The notes under the pieces: generated by a model
Databases searched by the model: none
Seen by the model: only the letters and a program-made list of their open reading frames with translations
Told to the model about the DNA's origin: nothing
Made by a program: the position numbers and the translations under genes
NCBI GenBank assembly: GCA_040404065.1
Contig: JBBAJM010000001.1
DNA length: 64,000 bases
DNA from: Fontibacterium sp040404065
GTDB taxonomy: Bacteria > Pseudomonadota > Alphaproteobacteria > Pelagibacterales > Pelagibacteraceae
Strand: one strand, 5' to 3'
Part shown: positions 8,661 through 17,161 of the stretch, piece after piece
Layout of the letters: every line of letters starts with the position of its first letter
Position numbering within the stretch: the first letter of the stretch is position 1

Positions 8661-9684
8661 ATTTCTTTGGGCTTAATTTTTGTTTTATAGTTTCCCACAA
8701 TTTTGAAAATCCAAGTGGTTCATAAATCATGAGAATAATAATTAATGAACCAAATACAATTTGTTCTATAGCCGATATGATCGTTGCATCAATTGCGCCG
8801 TGAAACACGTTATTACCAAAAACATTTAAGACAACTGGGAAAAGTAAAATAAATGCGGCGCCAATAAAAGCTCCGGAAATTGTTCCAAGTCCCCCAATGA
8901 TCGCCATAAACATAATTTTAAAAGATAGACTGATATTAAAGGCTGCAAACGGTTCAACAGTTTTTAGATACGTATAAGTATAAAGAGCCCCTGCTATACC
9001 GCATAAAAAAGCATTAATCGCAAAAGCTTGTAGCTTCGTTTTTAAAAGCGAAACACCCATAGACTCTGCAGCTATGTCCATATCTCTAACCGCCATCCAG
9101 TTTCTACCAGTAGCTCCCCGAGCCATATTAATTGCAAGTAAGATTATGATAACCACGATTGCTGCAACTAAAAGATACATCATGTATCCATTAGTAAAGG
9201 CCACTCCATTTATATATATTTTTTGAAAAGTAGTTGCGCCAGAAAGGTCATAGTTCTTAAACCAACCGAATTTATCTATAACCCAAACAATAAAAAACTG
9301 TGATGCCAAAGTTGCAACCATTAAATAAATTCCTCTAATTCTAAGACTCGGCAATCCAAATATAAGACCCAGACATGCCGCTATTAATCCTGATAAAAGT
9401 AAAGCTCCTAAGAATGGCATACCATGTATTCGAAGCATTATATTGTAACAAGCATAGGCTCCTGCGCACATGAAGCCTGCTGCGCCTAAAGATAATTGCC
9501 CGGTATACCCCATCACAATATTTTGACCCAAGGCTGCAACGGTTAAACAAAGCCAAGGTATTAAAATGGAAGTGTACCAATAATCATTTGTGATAACATT
9601 AGGTATCACTAAAAATCCTATCACTAGTAAAACAACAAAATTTATAATGTCAGCTTTTGTATATCTCATAAAAACAGGTTTCAT
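8653..9684 (-). CDS. livM: Branched-chain amino acid-type ABC transporter permease LivM
   Basis: LivM is one of the two inner-membrane permeases of HAAT-family importers. The 343-residue protein is strongly hydrophobic and carries the family signature QLSLGAAGFMCAGAY (about residues 64-78) and, near residue 238, FNISLSFKIMFMAIIGGLGT with the typical GG-G coupling stretch. It starts 3 bases after the livH stop and is the last gene of the SBP-livF-livG-livH-livM operon. The transported compound is not certain; see the binding protein. Confidence 0.95.
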   Translation of the reverse strand: MKPVFMRYTKADIINFVVLLVIGFLVIPNVITNDYWYTSILIPWLCLTVAALGQNIVMGYTGQLSLGAAGFMCAGAYACYNIMLRIHGMPFLGALLLSGLIAACLGLIFGLPSLRIRGIYLMVATLASQFFIVWVIDKFGWFKNYDLSGATTFQKIYINGVAFTNGYMMYLLVAAIVVIIILLAINMARGATGRNWMAVRDMDIAAESMGVSLLKTKLQAFAINAFLCGIAGALYTYTYLKTVEPFAAFNISLSFKIMFMAIIGGLGTISGAFIGAAFILLFPVVLNVFGNNVFHGAIDATIISAIEQIVFGSLIIILMIYEPLGFSKLWETIKQKLSPKKSN

Positions 9685-9687
9685 AAA

Positions 9688-10593
9688 TTAAACTCTCCTA
9701 ATTATTTTTTCTCCAAATAAACCTTCTGGTCTATAAAGTAAGAATAATATTGATAACATATATGGTGCCCAAGCTTCGATTCCGCCTTTAAAGAAAGGTC
9801 CAATATAAACTTCTAAGATTTTTTCAACAGCACCCACAAGTAAGCCACCAACAATTGCTCCAGGAATTGATGAAAATCCTCCAATAATTAGAACTGGTAA
9901 TGCTTTTAACGCCAATTCAATAAGAGCAAATTGAACACCTGCTCTCGCGCCCCACATCATTCCAGCAACTAAAGCAACTACTCCTGCTGCAGACCAAACT
10001 AGTAGCATGATATGCTTTAAAGGAATTCCAATTGAGCTTGCTGCTCCGGGATCATCTGCAACGGCTCTTAATCCAAGACCAATCTTTGTATATTTAAATA
10101 AGAGTGTAAGAAGAGCAATCATACCAAAGGCAACTAGGCCTGCTGTTATATCAAGCGCACTAATAAATAATTTTAAATTATCAGCAATCCACGGAAGAGG
10201 GAAATCTCCAACTCCTAAACTTAATTTTCTAACTTCAACACCCCATTTTGCTTGAGCAAGTCCCTCAAGAACAAATCCAAGACCAATAGTTGCCATTAAA
10301 ACTGTATCTTCACTTTGATTCATTAATGGACGAAGCACTAATCTTTCAGTCAGCAAACCAACTAATATCATTAAAAGAACAACTGCAAAAAAGGCAACAG
10401 CAAATGGCATTCCGTATTCCATAAATCCACAAAATGAAAGTACGGCAAAAAACACCATGGCACCTTGTGCGAAATTAAATGTCGAAGATGCTTTGTAAAT
10501 AAGAACGAAACCAAGAGCCACTAACGAATACATCGTTCCTGATAACAATCCACCAACAAGTACTTCGAAAAAGAATAAAATTGAATCAGTCAT
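9688..10593 (-). CDS. livH: Branched-chain amino acid-type ABC transporter permease LivH
   Basis: LivH is the second permease of the importer. It shows FVLIYKASSTFNFAQGAMVFF (the classical IYKxTxxxNFAQG start of LivH), GIPLKHIMLLVWSAAGVVAL and VLIIGGFSSIPGAIVGGLLVG. I chose the ATG at 10593 because AGGAG lies 6 bases upstream; the alternative TTG at 10599 would sit inside that ribosome binding site. It overlaps livG by 8 bases. The product has about 301 residues and eight or so membrane helices. Confidence 0.95.
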   Translation of the reverse strand: MTDSILFFFEVLVGGLLSGTMYSLVALGFVLIYKASSTFNFAQGAMVFFAVLSFCGFMEYGMPFAVAFFAVVLLMILVGLLTERLVLRPLMNQSEDTVLMATIGLGFVLEGLAQAKWGVEVRKLSLGVGDFPLPWIADNLKLFISALDITAGLVAFGMIALLTLLFKYTKIGLGLRAVADDPGAASSIGIPLKHIMLLVWSAAGVVALVAGMMWGARAGVQFALIELALKALPVLIIGGFSSIPGAIVGGLLVGAVEKILEVYIGPFFKGGIEAWAPYMLSILFLLYRPEGLFGEKIIRRV

Positions 10594-11452
10594 GGGCAAC
10601 TCCTAAATAAGCATCTATAACTTTTTTGTTAGACCTAACTTTATCTGGTACATCATCACCAATGATCTTTCCATAGTCAAGAACTACAACTCTATCAGAA
10701 ATATCCATAACAACTCCCATGTCGTGTTCAATTAGAACTATAGTTGTTCCAAGCTCATCATTCACTTTTAAAATAAATCTGCACATATCTCTTTTTTCTT
10801 CAACGTTCATCCCAGCCATCGGTTCATCTAACAACAACACATTAGCTTCCGTTGCAAGCGCACGACCTAATTCAACTTTTTTTTGCAGACCGTAAGGAAG
10901 TTTGCCGACAGGAGTATTTTTAATATTTTCAATTTCTAAGAATTTAATAATTTCTTCACACTTTGCTGTATTTTGCTTCTCTTCTCTTACTGCTCTAGGT
11001 AGCTGAAATGCCACTTCAAGAAAGTTAGCTTTTGAATGAAGTTTTCTGCCCACTAAAATATTGTCTAACACAGACATTCTTTTAAAAAGAGCAAGGTTTT
11101 GAAAAGTTCTTGAAACTCCTTTTTTAGCTATAATATTAGGAGTAATTTTATCTAACACTTCTCCTTTAAATAATATTTTTCCCTCTTGTGGCTTATAAAT
11201 TCCATTAATACAGTTAAGTAATGAGCTTTTTCCGGCCCCATTTGGTCCGATAAGAGCTCTTATTTCGTGCTCCAAAACGTTAAAAGAAATATTAGTAATA
11301 GCTTTAACGCCACCAAAACTTAAAGAAATATTCTTTAGTTCTAAAATAGGTTTTCCAATTTCAAATTTTCGTCTTTGTGTCATAATTTTTTTCTTACTTT
11401 TTTTATTAATCTTTTTACTAATTTTTTTCTTACTTTTTTTCTTTATTGCCAT
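10586..11452 (-). CDS. livG: Branched-chain amino acid-type ABC transporter ATPase LivG
   Basis: LivG is one of two ATPases of the importer. Walker A is GPNGAGKSS, the modified signature is LPYGLQKKVELGRAL and Walker B is VLLLDEPMAGMN, followed by the LivG-typical VLIEHDMGVVM. The reading frame has an unusual lysine-rich leader of about 23 residues before MTQRRKFE, made by an in-frame 36-base duplication. An ATG at 11383 would give a family-length protein without it. Neither start has a clear Shine-Dalgarno sequence, and the 11452 start overlaps livF by 23 bases. The function is firm; the start is not. Confidence 0.93.
   Translation of the reverse strand: MAIKKKSKKKISKKINKKSKKKIMTQRRKFEIGKPILELKNISLSFGGVKAITNISFNVLEHEIRALIGPNGAGKSSLLNCINGIYKPQEGKILFKGEVLDKITPNIIAKKGVSRTFQNLALFKRMSVLDNILVGRKLHSKANFLEVAFQLPRAVREEKQNTAKCEEIIKFLEIENIKNTPVGKLPYGLQKKVELGRALATEANVLLLDEPMAGMNVEEKRDMCRFILKVNDELGTTIVLIEHDMGVVMDISDRVVVLDYGKIIGDDVPDKVRSNKKVIDAYLGVAHD
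11385..11440 (-). repeat. Two direct 20-base repeats in the livG lysine-rich leader
   Basis: On the plus strand the 20-base unit ATTTTTTTCTTACTTTTTTT occurs at 11385-11404 and again at 11421-11440. The offset is 36 bases, so the copies are in frame and encode a repeated KKSKKK peptide near the livG start. The pattern suggests slippage or duplication in a homopolymer-rich segment at the livF/livG junction. Confidence 0.8.
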
Positions 11453-12260
11453 TATTTATTTTTTTTTCATTATCCATAATAGCATCCCTGAAATTTAGTC
11501 TTTTCCCTTTAGAAATTCCTAAATACAATTCTTTTACCTTATCATCACCTAATAAACTTTTTGCTGATCCTTCTAACATTACTTTTCCTGTTTCAATAAT
11601 GTATCCGTAGTCAGAATTTTTAAGAGCGATATTTGTATTTTGTTCAGCTAATAAAATGCTAACTCCCTCTTTTTCATTTAACATTTTTACAATATTAAAT
11701 ATTTCTGCAACTAACTGAGGTGCTAAACCCATAGATGGCTCGTCTAACAAAAGCATTTTTGGTTTTGTCATCATTGCTCTTGCAACAGCTACCATTTGTT
11801 GTTCGCCACCTGATGTAAAACCTGCTTGGCTTTTTCTTCTTTCTTTTAATCTTTTGAAATAACTATAAATTTTTTCAAGCTCTTGATTTAAATCACCTCT
11901 TGATAATTTTCTTGAATATGCTCCAGCAATAATATTCTCTTCAACTGTTAAATGTCCAAAACATCTTCTACCTTCAAGAACCTGAACCATTCCAAGCTTA
12001 ACCATCTCAGATGGCGTTTGATTTTCAATTACGTTGCCGTCGTAATTAATTGAACCCTTTGTAACTTTACCTCTTTCAGAAGCAAGCATTGTTGAAATTG
12101 ATTTTAAAGTTGTGCTTTTTCCTGCACCGTTAGCTCCTAGTAAAGCTACTATTTTTCCTCGTGGGACATTAAGTGAAACATTGTGAAGTCCTAAGATAAC
12201 ATTGTCATAGACTACCTCTATGTTTTTGACTTCTAATATATTTTTAGAATTTGTCCCCAT
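11430..12260 (-). CDS. livF: Branched-chain amino acid-type ABC transporter ATPase LivF
   Basis: LivF is the second ATPase. Walker A is GANGAGKST, the signature block is TSGGEQQMVAVARAMM and Walker B is MLLLDEPSMGLAP, followed by ILLAEQNTNIAL, all diagnostic of LivF. At 276 residues it is longer than the usual roughly 235 because of a C-terminal charged tail (GKRLNFRDAIMDNEKKINNG) ending in NKEKK. That tail overlaps the lysine-coding start of livG. The gene begins 115 bases after the binding-protein gene, beyond a strong hairpin. Confidence 0.95.
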   Translation of the reverse strand: MGTNSKNILEVKNIEVVYDNVILGLHNVSLNVPRGKIVALLGANGAGKSTTLKSISTMLASERGKVTKGSINYDGNVIENQTPSEMVKLGMVQVLEGRRCFGHLTVEENIIAGAYSRKLSRGDLNQELEKIYSYFKRLKERRKSQAGFTSGGEQQMVAVARAMMTKPKMLLLDEPSMGLAPQLVAEIFNIVKMLNEKEGVSILLAEQNTNIALKNSDYGYIIETGKVMLEGSAKSLLGDDKVKELYLGISKGKRLNFRDAIMDNEKKINNGNKEKK

Positions 12261-12305
12261 TAAAATTCTGTATTATTTTTTCTTGAGCAATTTAGATATT
12301 AAAAT

Positions 12306-12351
12306 GGGGAGTGTAAACTATTTTGAGTCCTTAAAATAATTCACACCCCCC
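12306..12351 (-). terminator. Strong intercistronic hairpin after the binding-protein gene
   Basis: The minus-strand RNA can form a 19-bp stem with an 8-base loop (arms 12333-12351 and 12306-12324). Every position pairs on this strand, three through G-U wobbles; those same positions would be A-C mismatches in plus-strand RNA, so the fold is specific to the transcript of the binding-protein operon. It is followed by ATTTTAATATC, a weak U-run. It probably acts as a partial terminator or a 3' stabiliser, raising binding protein over LivFGHM. Confidence 0.75.
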
Positions 12352-12375
12352 AAATTAAATTTATTAATTTAAGGC

Positions 12376-13725
12376 TTAACTACACTTTTTAGGTGTAATT
12401 TTATTCTCCTCAGCATACTTAGCAGCTGACTCTTCGATTTGAGCTCTTATAGCTTTAGGATCGTTAGATCCTGTCCAGTCCTTAACTTTCTTGAAAGCCT
12501 GAGTTTTAGAGTCCCATTGCATTAAAGCAAATCTTCCTGCGCCCTCATGTTGAGAACAAGAAAGAGCGAATGGAGCTAACATTCCAGCGATGCCAATTTC
12601 TTGCATTCTAGCATCGGTCATGTTTATAGCTTCATATCCAGCTCTAAACTCTTCAGAGGTAACTGCTTTTCCAACTTTATTGTGCATTTTTTGAGCATTT
12701 CTCAATGCTTCAACCCACAAAATAGAAGCACCTAAACCTCTATTATAATAGGCAGTGCCAACACGATTTGGATCAGCTAAATTTCCTTTTCCAGCTTTAT
12801 AAACTTTTTCCTGAATTCCTTTGATTAAAGGATAATTTTTTCCAGGAAGCGCATTTGAAACAACGTAAGTTCCATTAGCAGATTCACCAGCAGGAATCAT
12901 ATCCTCCTCGGCTCCACCGAAAGTAACGTACATCATTTTTGTTCTTGGAAAATTAATTCTAGCAGCATTTGTCATAGCTGTTGAATTCATTCCAGAACCA
13001 GCGCCCCAAAAAGTTACCCAATCAGGCTTTTCTTGTCTGATTTGTAACCACTGAGATTGTTGCTCTAATCCTGGAGGGGCAATAGCAATTTCTACTAAGG
13101 TAAATCCCCATTCTTTAGCAAGTCTTCTCATTGTTGGAAGTGGTTCACGTCCGTATGCAGTGTCAATGTGAAGGTGAACTATTTTTTTGCCTTTTAATTT
13201 TTCAGGACCACCGCCTTCTAGTTCTGCCATCCATCTTAATTTAACTGCGATTTGCGACCAGTAGCTGCTTGCAGCATTAAATACCCAAGGCCAAACTCTG
13301 CCGTCAGCAGCGTCTGTTCTTCCGTATCCATATTGAGCTAGAACAACCTTGTCCTCTGCCATACGATTAATAACTGCGTATGCTCCTGGAGTTCCAAGTG
13401 TATCGAACACTACCATTTTCTGACCGTCTTTTGTCATAAGTCTTTGGTAGCACTCTACAGTTTTTGCTGCGTTATATTCTGTTTCGCACTCTTGCCATGT
13501 CAGCATAACTCCATTTACGCCGCCGTTAGCATTAACGTAATTCATATAGTCAATTTGTGCGCCGTAGTAACCAGTACCCATTGCTGAGTACGGACCCACT
13601 CGACTACTTGGCACAGGAAAGTACTGCGTCTCAGCAGCTAATAAATTTCCTGGCAAAATCATTGTTATAAAAAAAGTTGCCGATGCAAAAATCGAAACTA
13701 CTTTTTTTAGATATTCTTTAATCAT
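12376..13725 (-). CDS. Periplasmic substrate-binding protein of a branched-chain amino acid/amide-type ABC importer
   Basis: A 449-residue Peripla_BP_6-type binding protein with an N-terminal signal peptide (lysines at 3, 7 and 8, hydrophobic core 9-24, likely cleavage around residue 30, LLAAETQ). It is the first gene of the livFGHM operon. The mature part has two lobes with segments such as YDPxxxR-like VWPWVFN, LRWMAEL and TFGGAEEDMI. HAAT-family receptors bind Leu/Ile/Val, other amino acids, amides or urea; the ligand here is not determinable by eye. A good promoter and an AGGGG ribosome site precede it, and a strong hairpin follows it, consistent with high expression. Confidence 0.92.
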   Translation of the reverse strand: MIKEYLKKVVSIFASATFFITMILPGNLLAAETQYFPVPSSRVGPYSAMGTGYYGAQIDYMNYVNANGGVNGVMLTWQECETEYNAAKTVECYQRLMTKDGQKMVVFDTLGTPGAYAVINRMAEDKVVLAQYGYGRTDAADGRVWPWVFNAASSYWSQIAVKLRWMAELEGGGPEKLKGKKIVHLHIDTAYGREPLPTMRRLAKEWGFTLVEIAIAPPGLEQQSQWLQIRQEKPDWVTFWGAGSGMNSTAMTNAARINFPRTKMMYVTFGGAEEDMIPAGESANGTYVVSNALPGKNYPLIKGIQEKVYKAGKGNLADPNRVGTAYYNRGLGASILWVEALRNAQKMHNKVGKAVTSEEFRAGYEAINMTDARMQEIGIAGMLAPFALSCSQHEGAGRFALMQWDSKTQAFKKVKDWTGSNDPKAIRAQIEESAAKYAEENKITPKKCS

Positions 13726-13754
13726 TGATTATCCCCTTATTGTTTAATGAAAGA

Positions 13755-13783
13755 ATTATATTCACAAAAAAAAACACATTCAA
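13755..13783 (-). promoter_or_regulatory. Sigma-70-like promoter of the binding-protein operon
   Basis: Read on the minus strand, TTGAAT (13783-13778) and a perfect TATAAT (13760-13755) are separated by 17 bases, about 30 bases upstream of the ATG at 13725. A ribosome site AAGGGG lies about 9 bases before the ATG. Spacing and hexamers fit a housekeeping-sigma promoter; no transcript data are available. Confidence 0.7.
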
Positions 13784-13808
13784 TTCAATTATTATGTAGG
13801 AGTTGGGG

Positions 13809-13834
13809 ACACTTATCATTCAACTTATAAGTGT
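13809..13834. promoter_or_regulatory. Inverted repeat in the divergent intergenic region (possible operator)
   Basis: ACACTTAT (13809-13816) and ATAAGTGT (13827-13834) form a perfect 8-base inverted repeat with a 10-base spacer. It lies upstream of the -35 of the binding-protein promoter and about 50 bases before the HPP start. It has dyad symmetry like a regulator site, but no regulator is known. Confidence 0.35.
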
Positions 13835-13886
13835 AGTTTAAAATAGCTAAATAAAATTAAGGGTTAATGATAAAAGAATTGGCAGA

Positions 13887-14381
13887 ATGATTAAGACAAT
13901 AAAAGAAAATTTTAAAAGAGCTATAACTGCTAAAATTTTTTCAATTCTAACAATCGGTACACTATCATTTTTAAGTTTTAAGACTCCTTTTGGTTTATTT
14001 CTTGTTGGGTCGTTTGGAGCGTCTATGGTGTTGGTTTTTGGATATCCTGAAAGTCCATTTTCCCAACCTAAAAATGTTTTTTTCGGTCATTTTTTTACTT
14101 CATTAGTTGGTGTATTAGCTTTAAATTTTTTTCCTATAGATCAGCATTATTTATTTCTACAAATTGCTGTTGCTGTGGGACTTGGAATATTTGTAATGAT
14201 ATTGCTAGGAATTACTCATCCTCCAGCTGGTGGCAATCCTATATTTATAATTCTTGGTGGAGCTTCTTATAACTTTTTATTAAACCCTATTATTTTAGGA
14301 TCTATAATAATTATAGTTTACGCAATTATCTTAAATAGATTTATTTTAAAAAAGAATTACCCAGTTAGTTGGAGTAAATAA
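13887..14381 (+). CDS. HPP family integral membrane protein
   Basis: A 164-residue protein with four to five hydrophobic segments and the family hallmark GITHPPAGGNP (about residues 107-117). Other conserved parts are the GSFGASMVLVFGYPESPFSQP block (41-61) and GHFFTSLVG. HPP proteins are poorly characterised; some plant and cyanobacterial members have been linked to nitrite transport. The gene stands alone, divergent from the liv operon and convergent (11-base gap) with the formate dehydrogenase genes. The substrate is not known here. Confidence 0.88.
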   Translation: MIKTIKENFKRAITAKIFSILTIGTLSFLSFKTPFGLFLVGSFGASMVLVFGYPESPFSQPKNVFFGHFFTSLVGVLALNFFPIDQHYLFLQIAVAVGLGIFVMILLGITHPPAGGNPIFIILGGASYNFLLNPIILGSIIIIVYAIILNRFILKKNYPVSWSK

Positions 14382-14392
14382 AATTTTTATAG

Positions 14393-17158
14393 TTATTTAA
14401 CTTGAACTTGATGTTCTTTTGGCTCATTTTGTTCAAAACGATTTGAGATCTTTTTAATTTCAACTGAAGAAACTTTATATTCTGCGCACATAGTTTCTTC
14501 ATCTTTACCATGACCCGTAACCATGTTCACCATATGCTCAGGGAAGTGGAAAGTAGTAAATACAATTCCTTCTTTAACTTTGTCCGTTACTTCTACTTTA
14601 AGATCAACTTTTCCTCTTCCAGAATATAATCTTCCAAAATCTCCGGTAATTAAATCTCTTTGAGCTGCATCTTTTGGATGGATTAAAAGAATATCTTCGT
14701 CCATTAGATCAATGTTGTTCGTTCTTCTAGTCATTGTACCACAATTATAATGTTGTAACGCACGACTTGTAGTCAGAATTAATGGATATTCTTTTTGATT
14801 ATTTGTTATCTCAGTAGACTCTTTCCAATCGAAATTTTTAAGCTGGCCTTTTCCAAGCTTGAAAGTTTCTTTGTATAAAATTTTAGTATCAGTTCCATCT
14901 GCATCCACAGGCCATTGCAAACCAAATTCACCAAGTCTTTCTCTAGTAACGCCTTTAAAGAAAGGAACTACATCTGCAATTTCTTTTAATACTTGATCCG
15001 CATCATAGCTTGCTTGATTGAAACCTAATTTTTGCATCATTTCTGCAACGATGACTCCGTCTGGTTTAGTTCCTGGTAAAGGAGGAGCTGCTCTATTTAC
15101 TCTTTGAATTCTTCTTTCTGTATTTGTGAAAGTCCCATCTTTTTCTAAGAAAGTAGTTCCCGGTAACACTACCGTTGCAAGTTTTGCAGTTTCGCTCATA
15201 AATATTTCTTGAACAACTAAAAACTCTAGTGAGTTCATGGCCTTAATAACGTGAGAACTATCAGGGTCTGTTTGAACAATGTCTTCACCAATAATCCAAA
15301 CTGCTTTTAACTGTTTGTTAATTGCAGCATCAAACATTTCAGGAATTTTTAAACCAGGTTTAGTCGGATGAGTAACTCCGTATTTTTCACTGTAGTATTT
15401 TTGATTTTTTTCATCTGCAACATTGAAATAACCAGCTCCTTGATGTGGTTGACATCCCATGTCGGCAGCTCCTTGAACGTTATTTTGTCCTCTTAAAGGA
15501 TTTACACCAACGCCTTTTCTTCCAATATTTCCTGTGATCATTGCAAGATCAGCAATTAACATTACTGTTTTTGAACCTTGTTCATGTTCTGTAACTCCCA
15601 AACCATGAAACTCCATAGAATTTTTTGCAGTGGCATAAGCAATGGCTGCTTCTTTGACCATCTCTTTGTCTACTCCAGCAATTTTTGCTAATTGATCAAC
15701 GTCTTGTCTTTCAATTTCTTTAATAAATTTTTCAAAACCTTCAGTTCTGTCTCGAACAAAGTCCGCGTTATACAATTTAGCTTTGATAATAAAGTGAAGC
15801 ATCATGTTTAGCACGGCTACATTCGTTCCTGGTCTTAATTTGATGTGGTAATCTGCAAGTTTAGCAAGTTCAGTAGTTATAGGATCTAAAACAATTAATT
15901 TTTTACCCTTCATTACTTGTTGTTTAATTTTAGCTCCAGTTACTGGGTGAGCCGTAGTTGGATTTGCGCCAATCACTAAAAATAAATCTGCGTGATAAAT
16001 ATCGTCTGTAGAATTAGTAGCAGCACCCATTCCAAACGTTTGTTGCATACCCCATGCTGTTGGTGAGTGACAAATTCGAGCACAACAATCAACGCTGTTA
16101 GTACCAACAACAGCTCTAATCATTTTTTGGAATAAATAATTTTCTTCATTAGTACATCTTGCAGAAGAAATTCCAGCTATTGCATCTGGTCCGTATTCTT
16201 TAATAATTCGATTTAATTCTTTTTTAATAAAATCATAAGCTTCATCCCAAGAAGCTTTTTCAAATTTTCCATTTCTTTTTATTAATGGGGTTCTTAATCT
16301 GTCTGGATGATCATAAAAACCAAAAGCATATCTTCCTTTAACACAAGTGTGTCCGGCGTTTACTTCTGTTTCTTTAGGAGTATCGATTGACACTACTTTG
16401 TTATCTTTAATTGAAGCTTCAAGATTACATCCAACACCGCAATATGAACAAGTCGTTCTAACTTTTTTATCTACATCAGCTGACTTAGATTTAAAAATAT
16501 CTGAAATTGCATCAGTTGGGCAAGTGTGTGCACATGCTCCGCATGAAACACATGAAGAGTCGCCAAACAACATATCATTGTCTGTAGTAATTCTTGATTC
16601 AAAACCGCGGCCACTCATAGTCAAAACAAATGAACCTTGAATTTCATCGCAGGCTCTTACGCATCTTCCACAATTAATACAGTGATCTAAATTCATCCTC
16701 ATGTACGCATGAGAAGTATCTTTTGGAATACCTTTGTGTTGTTTTGGATTATTATATCTATGATCTGAAATTCCTAAATCATTGGCAACTTTTTGAAGTT
16801 CGCAATTATTGTTCACTTCGCAAGTTCCGCAAGTCATTGGATGATCTGTTAAAACAAGTTCAACAATATTTTTTCTAAGACTTGTTAAATTTTCATTATT
16901 AGTAAAGATGTGCTGATGTTCAACTACTGGAGTATGACAAGAAGCAACAATTCTAGTAGGACCGTCTTTCACTAAGGCAACTTCAACAGAGCAAACTCTA
17001 CATGCACCATAAGGCGCTAAATTAGGATCATCGCAAAGCGTTGGTACTTTATCGTCACCTAAATAGCCTTTAACAAATTTTAGAATAGAAGTGTGATGAT
17101 CGCCAATTTCGTAAGGCTTTCCATCGATATAAGCTATTTTTCTTTTTTCTGAGCTCAT
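14393..17158 (-). CDS. fdhA: NAD-dependent formate dehydrogenase, molybdenum catalytic subunit
   Basis: The subunit oxidises formate to CO2 at a bis-MGD molybdenum centre in the cytoplasm. Domains in order: NuoG-like 2Fe-2S (C42, C53, C56, C74), the His-ligated cluster HPMTCGTCEVNNNC (105-119), two 4Fe-4S ferredoxin motifs (C160/163/166/170 and C203/206/209/213), then the molybdopterin domain with its own 4Fe-4S motif (C237, C240, C244, C272). The Mo ligand is Cys363 in DCCARICHSP, followed by His364, so it is the Cys and not the Sec form. Length 921 fits FdsA-type enzymes. The diaphorase gene lies 3 bases upstream. Symbols vary (fdsA, fdhF). Confidence 0.95.
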   Translation of the reverse strand: MSSEKRKIAYIDGKPYEIGDHHTSILKFVKGYLGDDKVPTLCDDPNLAPYGACRVCSVEVALVKDGPTRIVASCHTPVVEHQHIFTNNENLTSLRKNIVELVLTDHPMTCGTCEVNNNCELQKVANDLGISDHRYNNPKQHKGIPKDTSHAYMRMNLDHCINCGRCVRACDEIQGSFVLTMSGRGFESRITTDNDMLFGDSSCVSCGACAHTCPTDAISDIFKSKSADVDKKVRTTCSYCGVGCNLEASIKDNKVVSIDTPKETEVNAGHTCVKGRYAFGFYDHPDRLRTPLIKRNGKFEKASWDEAYDFIKKELNRIIKEYGPDAIAGISSARCTNEENYLFQKMIRAVVGTNSVDCCARICHSPTAWGMQQTFGMGAATNSTDDIYHADLFLVIGANPTTAHPVTGAKIKQQVMKGKKLIVLDPITTELAKLADYHIKLRPGTNVAVLNMMLHFIIKAKLYNADFVRDRTEGFEKFIKEIERQDVDQLAKIAGVDKEMVKEAAIAYATAKNSMEFHGLGVTEHEQGSKTVMLIADLAMITGNIGRKGVGVNPLRGQNNVQGAADMGCQPHQGAGYFNVADEKNQKYYSEKYGVTHPTKPGLKIPEMFDAAINKQLKAVWIIGEDIVQTDPDSSHVIKAMNSLEFLVVQEIFMSETAKLATVVLPGTTFLEKDGTFTNTERRIQRVNRAAPPLPGTKPDGVIVAEMMQKLGFNQASYDADQVLKEIADVVPFFKGVTRERLGEFGLQWPVDADGTDTKILYKETFKLGKGQLKNFDWKESTEITNNQKEYPLILTTSRALQHYNCGTMTRRTNNIDLMDEDILLIHPKDAAQRDLITGDFGRLYSGRGKVDLKVEVTDKVKEGIVFTTFHFPEHMVNMVTGHGKDEETMCAEYKVSSVEIKKISNRFEQNEPKEHQVQVK

Positions 17159-17161
17159 TGT

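Noticed and set aside
10593..10599. TTG start for livH at 10599
   Set aside because: It would overlap the AGGAG ribosome site that serves the ATG at 10593.
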